NCBI RefSeq assembly: GCF_008042035.1
Contig: NZ_RDBL01000006.1
Location: forward strand, 135,191-199,190
From: Streptomyces sp. col6
Lineage (GTDB): Bacteria > Actinomycetota > Actinomycetes > Streptomycetales > Streptomycetaceae
Length of the DNA stretch: 64,000 nt
Direction of reading: 5' to 3'
Positions 34,025 through 42,841 of the stretch are shown piece by piece. Position 1 is the first letter of the stretch; every line of letters starts with the position of its first letter. The notes under the pieces are model-generated. The model worked only from the letters and a program-made list of their open reading frames with translations. It had not been told where the DNA came from and ran no database searches. A program made the position numbers and the translations under genes.

Positions 34025-34228
34025 TCAGTTGCGGGGATGGCGCAGCCGCGCCGAGACCCAGCGGGCCCTGCGGCGGAGGATGCGTGAGATGCCGAGCCGA
34101 GGATCATGCATGACGTGCAAAGCGTGCACCCGGCCCTGGAGGCCGTCCCCCTCATGAATGCCCGGAACCGCCGTGGCGGTCGAGCGACGGTTGCGTGCTG
34201 CGTCACCGAAGTCGTGCGTCCAGCCCAT
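34025..34228 (-). CDS. Possible small basic protein
   Basis: 67-residue open frame downstream of, and on the same strand as, the epoxide-hydrolase-like gene. The C-terminal third (DPRLGISRILRRRARWVSAR) is strongly basic and looks constrained; the N-terminal part does not. I do not recognise it, and no clear ribosome-binding site precedes the ATG. The rest of the 34000-34334 interval holds nothing I can name. Confidence 0.3.
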   Translation of the reverse strand: MGWTHDFGDAARNRRSTATAVPGIHEGDGLQGRVHALHVMHDPRLGISRILRRRARWVSARLRHPRN

Positions 34229-34334
34229 ACCCGGACGTCTGCCCGTGCCTCATGGTCCGTAACCGCCTATCCGCCAGCCAATTGGCCTATGCGTCAGGCA
34301 CGTGGCTGTTCGTCGGACACGTGTGCCCCTGTGG

Positions 34335-35360
34335 CTAGCGGTCGGGCTCGGAATCCTTGAGCCAGTTGATGAGCTCGGCCGAGAACCCGGCCGGATCCTC
34401 CTCATGGGGGAAGTGGCCCAGACCGTCGAAAAGTCGCCAACGGTAGGGCGCCTCGACGTACTCGCCGGATCCGGCCGAGCTGCGGGTGCGGACCGCCGGA
34501 TCGAGTGAACCGTGCAGATGCAGCGTGGGCACCCGGACGGGCCGTTTCATGCGCCGGTTGAACTGGATGCCGTCCGGGCGGGCCAGCGAGCGCACCATCC
34601 AGCGGTACGGCTCGATCGAGCAGTGCGCCGTCGAGGGGATGGCCATGGCACGCCGGTAGACGCCCAGCGTCGCCGCGTCGGGGAACTCCGCCTTGCCAGG
34701 ACCCGCCCAGTCGCTGATCAGTCGTGCCACCAACGCGGCGTCGTCCGCCACGAGCTGACGCTCCGGCACCCACGGCCGCTGGAAGCCCCAGATGTACGAG
34801 CCGGCCCGGGACTGCGCGAAGTCGGAGAGCATCGAGGAGCGCCACCGCCGCGGGTGGGGCATTGAGGAGACGACCAGCCGGCGCACCAGCTTGGGGCGCA
34901 TCACGGCGGCCGTCCAGGCCAGGTAGCCGCCCATGTCATGGCCGACCAGGGCGGCGTCCGGCTCGCCGAGCGACCGGATCACGCCGGTGATGTCGAGCGC
35001 CAGGTTGGCGGGGTCGTAGCCCCGGGGGGTGCGGTCGCTGCCGCCGACACCACGCAGGTCCATCGCCACGGCCCGGAAGCCGGCCCCGGCGAGCGCGGGC
35101 AGCTGGTGGCGCCAGGTCCACCAGAACTGCGGGAAGCCGTGCAGGAGGAGGACCAGCGGCCCGTCACCCATCTCGGCGATGTGGAAGCGGGCGCCGTTCG
35201 CCGCGACGTCCCGGTGCGTCCAGGGACCGTCGAGGCGAACGGGGCTGCCGGCCGGGGCGGACGGTGCGGGAGCCGGGCCCGCCGGGCCGGCCGGCCCTTC
35301 GTGGCCCGCCCGGTCCTCCGGGCCCACAGGGCCGGGTGCGCTGGAATCGGGGACGGTCAT
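34335..35360 (-). CDS. Alpha/beta hydrolase, epoxide-hydrolase type
   Basis: 341 residues. A 45-residue Pro/Ala/Gly-rich lead precedes the fold. Oxyanion motif LLLHGFPQFWWTWRHQ (HGxP), nucleophile Asp in LVGHDMGGYLAW, and the His of GLGHFPHEED mark the epoxide-hydrolase/dehalogenase branch. The cap domain contains the aromatic EPYRWMVRS segment. The natural substrate is unknown. The ATG at 35360 overlaps the end of the holin-like gene by four bases, so they are coupled. Confidence 0.9.
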   Translation of the reverse strand: MTVPDSSAPGPVGPEDRAGHEGPAGPAGPAPAPSAPAGSPVRLDGPWTHRDVAANGARFHIAEMGDGPLVLLLHGFPQFWWTWRHQLPALAGAGFRAVAMDLRGVGGSDRTPRGYDPANLALDITGVIRSLGEPDAALVGHDMGGYLAWTAAVMRPKLVRRLVVSSMPHPRRWRSSMLSDFAQSRAGSYIWGFQRPWVPERQLVADDAALVARLISDWAGPGKAEFPDAATLGVYRRAMAIPSTAHCSIEPYRWMVRSLARPDGIQFNRRMKRPVRVPTLHLHGSLDPAVRTRSSAGSGEYVEAPYRWRLFDGLGHFPHEEDPAGFSAELINWLKDSEPDR

Positions 35361-35887
35361 GTGGACGAGCGTGCCACAGCCGACGCCTTGTCCTGGACTG
35401 GTGCGCTCTCGATCGCCCGGTCCGCGCGGGTGCTGCCGCCCAGCGGAAGGATCGCGTCGGCGGCGGTCTCCGGACGGGGGTGCGGCTTGACGCCCTGCAG
35501 GACCGCGGCGGTCTGCTTGGCGGACGCGATGGACTTCTCCGGCGGCTTGACCTTCTTGAACTTGGCGTAGCCGAACAGCGCGAGCAGGACGCCCAGCAGG
35601 ATGAACGCACCGCCCACGATCAGGAACGACCAGGCGAGGCCCAGCCCCAGATTGTGGATGCCGTACGCGGCTGCGAAGCTCAGCACCGGGATCGAGAACA
35701 GGACCAGCACGCCCGTGACGATGAAGGCCACGCTGCCGATGACGCCGCGCTTGACGTCCTGCCGCACCTCGGCCTTGGCCAGGGCGATTTCGTCGTGCAC
35801 CAGCGCCGACAGTTCGGCCGTCGCCGACGCGACCAGCTGGCCGAGACTGCGGTCGGCGCTGCCCGCGTAATTGCCGGGGTCGCTCAT
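35357..35887 (-). CDS. Phage-holin-family (Holin-X) membrane protein
   Basis: 176 residues. An amphipathic N-terminal segment (LVASATAELSALVHDEIALAKAE) is followed by two transmembrane helices (VIGSVAFIVTGVLVLFSIPVLSFAA and GLAWSFLIVGGAFILLGVLLALFG), then a Lys/Pro-rich cytoplasmic tail. The family is named from a phage protein but is a regular chromosomal gene in actinomycetes; nothing phage-like surrounds it. Function unknown. First gene of a two-gene unit with the epoxide-hydrolase-like gene. Confidence 0.88.
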   Translation of the reverse strand: MSDPGNYAGSADRSLGQLVASATAELSALVHDEIALAKAEVRQDVKRGVIGSVAFIVTGVLVLFSIPVLSFAAAYGIHNLGLGLAWSFLIVGGAFILLGVLLALFGYAKFKKVKPPEKSIASAKQTAAVLQGVKPHPRPETAADAILPLGGSTRADRAIESAPVQDKASAVARSST

Positions 35888-35926
35888 CCCTGACTCCCTC
35901 TCCTGTTCAACATGTCCGATGTCAGA

Positions 35927-37333
35927 TCATGCCGGACTGTCCGGCTCGCTGCTCGCTGCCCCCGCCAGTCGGGCAAGGCGGCGGTGCTCGGCCGCCTTCT
36001 GTTCGTAGAGCGCGGCCATCCTCAGGTGGTACGCCGGGTCGTCCTGTTCGTAGACGTCCGGCACTCCGGAACCGTCCTCGTCGAGTTCCTCGGCGTCGGA
36101 CAGCGCCCTGTATCTCCGTACCCGGAGTTTGAGCAGTACACCGGAGAGTACGGCGGCAATCAGGGAGCCGAGCAGAACCGACGCCTTGATCTCGTTGATC
36201 ATGTCGTCGTCACCGGCGAAGGCGAGCTCCCCGATCAGCAGCGACACGGTGAAGCCGATACCGGCGAGTGAGGCGATCGCGAAGACGTCCGCCCAGGCCA
36301 GCTCCTTGTTCAGCTCGGCTCTGGTGAGCCGGGTGGTCAACCACGTACCGCCGAAGACACCGATCGTCTTGCCGACGACGAGTCCCAGGACCACCCCGAG
36401 CGTCTCGGGCCGGTCGAACACACCGGCCAGCGCGCCGCCGGAGAGGGAGACTCCGGCGGAGAAGAGCGCGAAGACCGGAACGGCGAAGCCCGCCGACAGG
36501 GGGTGCACCAGGTGCTCGATGCGTTCCCCGGGCGACTGGTCCTCGCCCTCGCGCCGCGTGCAGCGCAGCATCAGGCCCATGGCGACGCCGGCGATGGTGG
36601 CGTGGACGCCGCTGTTGTACATCAGCCCCCAGACGACCACGGCGAGCGGTACGTAGACGTACCAGCCGCGCACGCCGAGGCGGAGCAGCAGGTGGAAGAG
36701 GCCCAGGCCGAGGAAGGCGCCGCCGAGCGCGAGGAAGTCGATGTCCTCGGTGAAGAAGACGGCGATGATCAGGATCGCGAAGAGGTCGTCCACGACGGCG
36801 AGCGTCAGCAGGAAGGCCCGGAGCGCGGCCGGGAGTGAGGTGCCGATGACGGCGAGAACGGCGAGTGCGAAGGCGATGTCGGTGGCGGTGGGAACCGCCC
36901 AGCCGGCCGTGGAACCGTCGCCGAGGACGTTCACCAGTGTGTAGACGACCGCCGGCACGGCCATGCCGCAGAGCGCGGCGGCCACGGGCAGCGCGGCGGC
37001 CCTGGGGTCGCGCAACTCACCTGCCACGAGTTCGCGTTTGAGTTCGACGCCCGCGACGAAGAAGAAGACCGCGAGCAGCCCGTCGGCGGCCCAGTGCGCC
37101 ACGGAGAGGTGCAACCCGAGGGATTCGGGCCCGATGTGGAAGTCGCTGACGGCCGAGTAGCTCGAACCCGCTGTGTTGGCCCACACCAGCGCGGCCACGG
37201 CGGCGACCAGCAGGATGACGCCACCGACGGTCTCCGTACGCAGGGCGTCGGCGACATAGTTGCGCTCGGGGAGCGGCAGCCGCCCCAGGAAGGTGCGGCG
37301 CGGGCCGGTGGGTGCGGGAGTGGGCGTGGCCAC
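35927..37333 (-). CDS. nhaA: Na+/H+ antiporter NhaA
   Basis: 468 residues with about 12 transmembrane helices. The ion-binding Asp pair is in LTLAVVDDLFAILIIAVFF; other signatures are FFFVAGVELKRELVAGELRDPRAA and PTATDIAFALAVLAVIG. The C-terminal cytoplasmic tail (about 45 residues, charged) is longer than in E. coli NhaA. The GTG at 37333 (MATPTPAPTG) follows GGAGG and is preferred to the longer frame from 37447. It exports Na+ in exchange for H+ and so helps pH and salt homeostasis. Confidence 0.94.
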   Translation of the reverse strand: MATPTPAPTGPRRTFLGRLPLPERNYVADALRTETVGGVILLVAAVAALVWANTAGSSYSAVSDFHIGPESLGLHLSVAHWAADGLLAVFFFVAGVELKRELVAGELRDPRAAALPVAAALCGMAVPAVVYTLVNVLGDGSTAGWAVPTATDIAFALAVLAVIGTSLPAALRAFLLTLAVVDDLFAILIIAVFFTEDIDFLALGGAFLGLGLFHLLLRLGVRGWYVYVPLAVVVWGLMYNSGVHATIAGVAMGLMLRCTRREGEDQSPGERIEHLVHPLSAGFAVPVFALFSAGVSLSGGALAGVFDRPETLGVVLGLVVGKTIGVFGGTWLTTRLTRAELNKELAWADVFAIASLAGIGFTVSLLIGELAFAGDDDMINEIKASVLLGSLIAAVLSGVLLKLRVRRYRALSDAEELDEDGSGVPDVYEQDDPAYHLRMAALYEQKAAEHRRLARLAGAASSEPDSPA

Positions 37334-37503
37334 GGGGGGAGACCTCCGGGTCGGTACGGCAGCGATGGCATGGCTGATGCACTTGCCGACCAGACTTCCC
37401 GGCACCCCTGTGGAGATTTTCTTATCGTGTTGTCGCTCAGCCGCCACTGTACCCGCGGGGCGTGGGAGCGGGGTGTGAGGGAGTGGTGATCTTCACCTTA
37501 AAT

Positions 37504-37544
37504 GCCCGAAGGGCACCCGGCGCGTCGCCGGGTGCCCTTCGGGC
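37504..37544 (-). terminator. Terminator after acetyl-CoA synthetase
   Basis: 19-bp perfect arms (37504-37522 and 37526-37544) with loop cgt, about 20 bp beyond the acsA stop. Confidence 0.9.
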
Positions 37545-37565
37545 TGTCGGTCGTCCGTCAGCGCC

Positions 37566-39521
37566 TCAGTCCTCGGACTGGGCCGACGGCAGCTGGCTCT
37601 GGATCAGGTCCATGACCGAGGAGTCGGTCAGGGTTGTGACATCACCCAGGGCCCTGTTCTCCGCCACGTCCCGCAGCAGGCGCCGCATGATCTTGCCGGA
37701 ACGGGTCTTCGGCAGCTCGGCCACCGGCATGATGCGCTTCGGCTTGGCGATCGGGCCGAGCGTCGTACCGACGTGGTTGCGCAGCTCCGACACCAGCTCG
37801 TCGGAAGCGGTGGCCGTGCCCCGCAGGATGACGAAGGCGACGATGGCCTGGCCGGTCGTCTCGTCGGCGGCGCCGACCACGGCGGCCTCCGCGACCGACG
37901 GGTGCGAGACAAGCGCCGACTCGACCTCGGTGGTCGAGATGTTGTGCCCGGACACCAGCATCACGTCGTCGACCCGGCCCAGCAGCCAGATGTCGCCGTC
38001 CTCGTCCTTCTTGGCACCGTCGCCGGCGAAGTACTTGCCCTCGAAGCGTGACCAGTACGTGTCGAGGAACCGCTGGTCGTCGCGCCAGATGGTGCGGAGC
38101 ATCGACGGCCACGGCTCGGTGAGGACCAGGTAGCCGCCTCCGCCGTTCGGGACCTCGTTGGCCTCGTCGTCGACGACGGTGGCCGAGATGCCCGGCAGGG
38201 CGCGCTGGGCGCTCCCCGGCTTGGTCTCCGTGACGCCCGGCAGCGGCGAGATCATCATCGTGCCGGTCTCGGTCTGCCACCAGGTGTCCACGATCGGGCA
38301 CTTGTCGGCACCGATGTGCTTGCGGTACCAGATCCAGGCCTCGGGGTTGATCGGCTCGCCCACCGAACCGAGGACGCGCAGGGACGACAGGTCGAACTTG
38401 GCGGGGATGTCGTCCCCCCACTTCATGAACGTACGGATCGCGGTCGGCGCGGTGTAGAGGATCGTGACCCCGTACTTCTGGACGATCTCCCAGAAGCGGC
38501 CCTGGTGCGGGGTGTCGGGGGTGCCCTCGTACATCACCTGCGTGGCGCCGTTGGCCAGCGGCCCGTAGACGATGTACGAGTGTCCGGTCACCCAGCCGAT
38601 GTCGGCGGTGCACCAGTAGACATCGGTCTCCGGCTTGAGGTCGAAGACCGCGTGGTGCGTGTACGCCGCCTGGGTGAGGTAACCGCCGGACGTGTGCAGG
38701 ATGCCCTTGGGCTTCCCGGTCGTGCCCGACGTGTAGAGGATGAAGAGCGGCTGCTCCGCATCGAACGCCTCGGGGGTGTGCTCGGCGGACTGTCGGCCGG
38801 TGATCTCGTGCCACCAGACGTCGCGGCCCTCGGTCCACGCGGTGTCCTCGCCCGTACGCCGGACCACGAGGACGTGCTCCACGCTGTCGATGCGCGAGAC
38901 GGCGTCGTCGACCGCGGGCTTGAGCGCGGACGGCTTGCCGCGGCGGTACCCGCCGTCGGCGGTGATGACGACCTTCGCGTCCGCGTCCTCGATGCGGGCG
39001 GCGATGGCGTCGGCGGAGAAGCCACCGAAGACGACCGAGTGCGCCGCACCGATGCGGGCACAGGCCAGCATCGCGAAGGCGGCCTCGGGGATCATCGGGA
39101 GGTAGACGGCAACCCGGTCGCCCTTGCCGACACCGAGCTCGGTGAGGGCGTTGGCGGCGCGGGAGACTTCGTCCTTCAGCTCCGCGTAGGTGATGGCGCG
39201 GCTGTCGCCGGGCTCGCCCTCGAAGTGGATGGCGACCCGGTCGCCGTGGCCCGCCTCGACGTGACGGTCCACGCAGTTGTAGGCCACGTTGAGCTTGCCG
39301 TCCGCGAACCACTTCGCGAAGGGCGGGTTGCTCCAGTCGAGGGTCTCGGTGGGCTCGGTGGCCCAGGTCAGGCGGCGGGCCTGCTCGGCCCAGAAGCCCA
39401 GCCGGTCCGCTTCGGCCTGCTCGTACGCCTCTGCGGTGACGTTGGCGTTGGCGGCCAGCTCGGCAGGCGGCGCGAACTTCCGCTCTTCCCGAAGCAGGTT
39501 GGCCAGGCTCTCGTTGCTCAC
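37566..39521 (-). CDS. acsA: Acetyl-CoA synthetase
   Basis: 651 residues, standard for Acs. It activates acetate to acetyl-AMP and then acetyl-CoA. The P-loop-like motif is [14 protein letters not shown]; other motifs are [26 protein letters not shown] (A5) and [20 protein letters not shown] (A8 hinge). The acetylatable catalytic Lys is in [14 protein letters not shown]. The GTG at 39521 ([10 protein letters not shown]) has GGGAGAAG 4-5 bp upstream; the ATG at 39563 would add 14 residues. Same gene order relative to nhaA as in S. coelicolor (from memory). Confidence 0.96.
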   Translation of the reverse strand: MSNESLANLLREERKFAPPAELAANANVTAEAYEQAEADRLGFWAEQARRLTWATEPTETLDWSNPPFAKWFADGKLNVAYNCVDRHVEAGHGDRVAIHFEGEPGDSRAITYAELKDEVSRAANALTELGVGKGDRVAVYLPMIPEAAFAMLACARIGAAHSVVFGGFSADAIAARIEDADAKVVITADGGYRRGKPSALKPAVDDAVSRIDSVEHVLVVRRTGEDTAWTEGRDVWWHEITGRQSAEHTPEAFDAEQPLFILYTSGTTGKPKGILHTSGGYLTQAAYTHHAVFDLKPETDVYWCTADIGWVTGHSYIVYGPLANGATQVMYEGTPDTPHQGRFWEIVQKYGVTILYTAPTAIRTFMKWGDDIPAKFDLSSLRVLGSVGEPINPEAWIWYRKHIGADKCPIVDTWWQTETGTMMISPLPGVTETKPGSAQRALPGISATVVDDEANEVPNGGGGYLVLTEPWPSMLRTIWRDDQRFLDTYWSRFEGKYFAGDGAKKDEDGDIWLLGRVDDVMLVSGHNISTTEVESALVSHPSVAEAAVVGAADETTGQAIVAFVILRGTATASDELVSELRNHVGTTLGPIAKPKRIMPVAELPKTRSGKIMRRLLRDVAENRALGDVTTLTDSSVMDLIQSQLPSAQSED

Positions 39522-39756
39522 GACTTCTCCCAGTCCCAGGGTGTCCGTTGTGTCCCGGGGCATAGCTCATCAGTCCCGAGGCCGGGTGACAAGTGTCTGC
39601 CAGGAATTGGTTTAGACCTGTGTCTCGTGTATAGAGGCATGATCCCGCTTCCACGCCGAGGCCGCGCAGGGCCGTGCCGGTGATGCGGATAGCGCGGATG
39701 TGCGGAGAACGCGTCAGCGGGATCACTAGGTCTCACGGACCCGAGCGGCGTGCGGT

Positions 39757-40512
39757 TCAGGCGCCGGTACGTGTCAGCTCGGCCGGATGAGCGGGTGAGA
39801 TCGGGTCGAACACCGCAGCCGTGCCGACTCCGGTGCTCCCGTCCTCCGCCAGCAGATACGACTGGGCCTCGGCCACGTGGAAGTACATGCCGTGCAGCTG
39901 AAGGCTGCCATCGGCGATGCGGCAGGCCACCGACGGGTGCGCCCTCAGGTGGTCGAGCTGCTGGACCACGTTGGTCAGGCAGAGCTGCTCCACCGCATTG
40001 GCGGGCAGCCGGCCGGAGAACCGGGGCTGCGTGTCGCTGGTCGCACTCACCCGGCCCAGGCTCGGGAGCCCATGCCGGAGCCAGCGCCACAGCGACGTGT
40101 CGGAGGCCTGCGGCGCCCCTGCGAGCAGCGCGTTCATCGCCCCGCAGTCCGAGTGACCGCAGACGGTGATGGACTCGACGCCGAGCACGTCCACCGCGTA
40201 CTCGATCGCGGCCCCCACCGAGTGGTCGCCCTCCTCTGCATCCGGGGGCGGCACAAGGTTGCCGATATTGCGCACGGTGAAGAGGTCGCCCGGACCGCTG
40301 GCTGTGATCATGCTGGTCACCAGACGGGAGTCCGCGCAGGTGATGAAGAACTGTGAGGGGCGCTGGCCCTCTCGGGCGAGCCGCGCCAGCTCACCGCGGA
40401 CCAGCGGCGCCGTATCGCGCTGGAAGGAGCTCAGACCTCTGACCAGCCGGTGATCGCCTCCCGCGCGCGGGGGCCGGTCGGCGGCCGCGCGCGGGAGGCG
40501 ATCACCGGCTGG
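39757..40512 (-). CDS. Beta-carbonic anhydrase half of a split SulP-carbonic anhydrase gene
   Basis: This frame is the same as that of the SulP gene and starts right after its TGA. It encodes a beta-class carbonic anhydrase (about 235 residues after a short Arg/Pro/Ala linker), with RGLSSFQRDTAPLVRGELAR leading to FITCADSRLV (zinc Cys and Asp), VRNIGNLVPPP, and VCGHSDCGAM (zinc His and Cys). No ATG/GTG/TTG lies before the CADSR motif in frame. The first candidate, GTG at 40320, comes after it and would lose a zinc ligand. Unless the stop is read through or an unusual start is used, full-length enzyme cannot be made. In other streptomycetes this domain is the C-terminus of a SulP fusion. Treat as a probable broken gene. 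Confidence 0.75.
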   Translation of the reverse strand, partial: PAGDRLPRAAADRPPRAGGDHRLVRGLSSFQRDTAPLVRGELARLAREGQRPSQFFITCADSRLVTSMITASGPGDLFTVRNIGNLVPPPDAEEGDHSVGAAIEYAVDVLGVESITVCGHSDCGAMNALLAGAPQASDTSLWRWLRHGLPSLGRVSATSDTQPRFSGRLPANAVEQLCLTNVVQQLDHLRAHPSVACRIADGSLQLHGMYFHVAEAQSYLLAEDGSTGVGTAAVFDPISPAHPAELTRTGA

Positions 40513-40566
40513 TCAGAGGTCTGAGCTCCTTCCAGCGCGATACGGCGCCGCTGGTCCGCGGTGAGC
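40389..40566. repeat. Perfect 82-bp palindromic repeat
   Basis: Arm 40389-40470 is the exact reverse complement of 40485-40566, with a 14-base spacer. The left arm is genuine carbonic-anhydrase N-terminal coding sequence; the right arm is an inverted copy. The SulP stop codon (40513-40515) falls inside the right arm. Confidence 0.95.
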
Positions 40567-42561
40567 CTGCACCGGCCTGCACCGGCTGGCCCAAACCCGG
40601 ATTTCGGTCTCCGAACAGAACGGGCAGCATCTCGTCGTCGTACGCGGGCAGTTGACCTTCCTGGCAGTACCCCGCCTCAGCCGGATGCTCGGGGCTGCTG
40701 CGGTGCCGACGGAGAGCGCGGGGTCCGGCCGGTGGTTGGCTGCCGGCGAGGGAGGGGCGTGTTCGGGCTGGTCGTGGCAGTGGTGGTTGCGCCATGGGGT
40801 CCACGGACGGCAGCAGGAATAAGCCGCTGCGGCGGGCTCGGCGATTCTGCCGCCCGAGCGGCCGGCGAAGGCCACCTGGCCGCCGTGTGCCGTATGGGCG
40901 TTGCTCCAGTCCTGAATCGTCTCGTACGCCGCGTGGTCCATGAAGAAGCCGTCGAGCTCGACGACCACATCGGCGTCCTGGGGGAGTCGCCCGAGCATCC
41001 GGCTGAGGCGGGGTACTGCCAGGAAGGTCAACTGCCCGCGTACGACGACGAGATGCTGCCCGTTCTGTTCGGAGACCGAAATCCGGGTTTGGGCCAGCCG
41101 GTGCAGGGCGACGGCCACCGCGACGGCGATCCCGATCGCCACGCCCTTGAGGACGCCGACGACCAGCACGCCGGCGATCGTCGCTCCGTACACCAGGAAT
41201 TCGCGGTGCTGGTGGACGTTGCGGATGTGCGCGAGGCTGACCATTTTGAGGCCGACCATCATCACCAGCGCGCCCAGGGCCGCCAGCGGAATGCGCTCAA
41301 GGGCTGTCACGAGAAAGGCAGAGGCGAGCAGGATCCACACGCCATGCAGCACGGTGGAGGCCCGGCTGGTCGCCCCGGCCCTCACATTCGCCGAACTGCG
41401 CACAGCGCCGCCGGATACCGCGAGTCCGCCCAGCAAGCCCGACACCGCGTTGGCGACGCCTTGAGCGCGCAGCTCCCGGTCGAGGTCGGAGCGCTTGAGC
41501 GGGGGAGCGAGCCGGTCGAGGCCGTCCGGGTGGGAACGGGCTTCGGCTGCGTCGGGGGCAGGGGGCACGGAAGCGGCGGACGGGTCTGCGGTCTCGAGCA
41601 GCTGGGATGCCGTGCCCGGTGCGTTGCCCGGTACTTCTCCGATCCCGGCCGGGGAGGCTCCGGAGCGGGCGCGGTTACGGTCGGCGGCCAGTTTGTCCAC
41701 GGCGACGGCGGCGAGTAGTGACTCCAGGCTGGCCACCAGCATCATCGTGAACACGGCTGTGGCCAGACCGAGCACAGGACCCTGTGGCATTTCGGGCAGG
41801 GCGTGCGAGCGCCAGGAGGGGAGATCGACCCGGGCGATCGACGGCGCCGCCCACGCTGCCACGGCGGTGGCCAGGCCCACGGAAGCCAGGGCTGCCGGAA
41901 CGCGGCGCAGAATCCGCCCGGCCCGTCCGGGCAGCAGTGGCCACAGGACGAGAGTGGCCACCGTGAGTGCGCCGATCAGCGGGGCGGCGGGACTGACACG
42001 TGCCAGCTGGTCCGGAAGGTGCAGGACGTTGGAGATGGCAGAGCTCTGTGGTGAACCGCCCAGCACGATGTGCAGTTGAGCGAGCGCGATGGCCACGCCG
42101 ATGCCGGCGAGTGTGCCGTGGACGATCGCGGGAGAGACGGCGAGCGCGCTGCGGGCTGCCCGCAGGGAGCCGAGGGCGAGCTGAAGCAGTCCCGCCCCGA
42201 TGGTGATGGCGCAGGTGGTGCGCCAGCCGTAGACCTGGATCGTCTCGGCCGTCACCACGGTCAGTCCGGCGGAGGGGCCGGAGACCTGGAGGGGAGTCCC
42301 GCCGAGAAGTCCGGCGACGATGCCGCCGACCGCGGCGGAGATGAGGCCCGCCTCCAGAGGCGCACCCATGGCGACGGCGAGACCGAGCGACATGGGGATG
42401 GCGAGCAGGAACACAGTGATGGACGCCGACACGTCGGCGCCCGCGATACGGAATCGTCCGCCGCGCGGGGGCGGGCTGTGTGGTCGCTTGACTCCCGAGG
42501 ACCGGGAGGGGCGCGAACTGCGCGATGAGTGATCGTGGCGAGTGGGTACGCAGGCAGACAT
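40513..42561 (-). CDS. SulP-family inorganic anion transporter with rearranged C-terminus
   Basis: 682 residues. The membrane domain (about 35-500) has SulP features: GADVSASITVFLLAIPMSLG near the start, GLLGGTPLQVSGPSAGLTVV and NAVSGLLGGLAVSGGAVRSS. A STAS-like domain follows (LVVVRGQLTFLAVPRLSRML, VVVELDGFFMDHAAYETI), then a Cys/His-rich linker (CCRPWTPWRNHHCHDQ) that in related proteins leads to a carbonic anhydrase domain. The last 60 or so residues are translated from an inverted copy of the gene's own and the anhydrase's sequence and are therefore aberrant. It probably carried bicarbonate or sulfate. The ATG at 42561 follows GGAGGAGACGGG. Confidence 0.88.
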   Translation of the reverse strand: MSACVPTRHDHSSRSSRPSRSSGVKRPHSPPPRGGRFRIAGADVSASITVFLLAIPMSLGLAVAMGAPLEAGLISAAVGGIVAGLLGGTPLQVSGPSAGLTVVTAETIQVYGWRTTCAITIGAGLLQLALGSLRAARSALAVSPAIVHGTLAGIGVAIALAQLHIVLGGSPQSSAISNVLHLPDQLARVSPAAPLIGALTVATLVLWPLLPGRAGRILRRVPAALASVGLATAVAAWAAPSIARVDLPSWRSHALPEMPQGPVLGLATAVFTMMLVASLESLLAAVAVDKLAADRNRARSGASPAGIGEVPGNAPGTASQLLETADPSAASVPPAPDAAEARSHPDGLDRLAPPLKRSDLDRELRAQGVANAVSGLLGGLAVSGGAVRSSANVRAGATSRASTVLHGVWILLASAFLVTALERIPLAALGALVMMVGLKMVSLAHIRNVHQHREFLVYGATIAGVLVVGVLKGVAIGIAVAVAVALHRLAQTRISVSEQNGQHLVVVRGQLTFLAVPRLSRMLGRLPQDADVVVELDGFFMDHAAYETIQDWSNAHTAHGGQVAFAGRSGGRIAEPAAAAYSCCRPWTPWRNHHCHDQPEHAPPSPAANHRPDPALSVGTAAAPSIRLRRGTARKVNCPRTTTRCCPFCSETEIRVWASRCRPVQAHRGPAAPYRAGRSSDL
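40576..41107. repeat. 118-bp perfect inverted repeat flanking a 296-bp segment
   Basis: 40576-40693 is the exact reverse complement of 40990-41107. The right copy is the native STAS-domain coding sequence of the SulP gene; the left copy is an inverted duplicate joined by nine bases to the 82-bp palindrome. Recombination between the arms would invert the 296 bp in between, which encode the end of the STAS domain and the linker. Confidence 0.95.
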
Positions 42562-42841
42562 TTCCCGTCTCCTCCTGGGCAGCGCGGTCGCGAAATTCGG
42601 TGACGCGGCCGTGGGTCACGGCGTGCAGCGGCGGGATATCTCAACTCTCGGTAAATAGACAGTAATGGAGAGTAAAGAAGCGTGTCCAGGATTAAGGGCA
42701 AATGGGCCACTCGTCCACCCATTCCGGTGAATAAGCAGCTTTTCATTCGGCTTGTCGCGCCAGCCTTTCGACAGTACGTGCGACCTTGGCGGCTCCGTGT
42801 CGGCACTCGGCGCAAGCTACCTGTGAGAAAGAGGTGGGCGG

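Noticed and set aside
35357..35887. Holin-family protein as evidence of a prophage
   Set aside because: No phage structural, lysis or integration genes nearby; the family is a regular chromosomal component in actinomycetes.
38316..39683. 455-residue open frame opposite acetyl-CoA synthetase
   Set aside because: Antisense shadow of acsA with no independent support.
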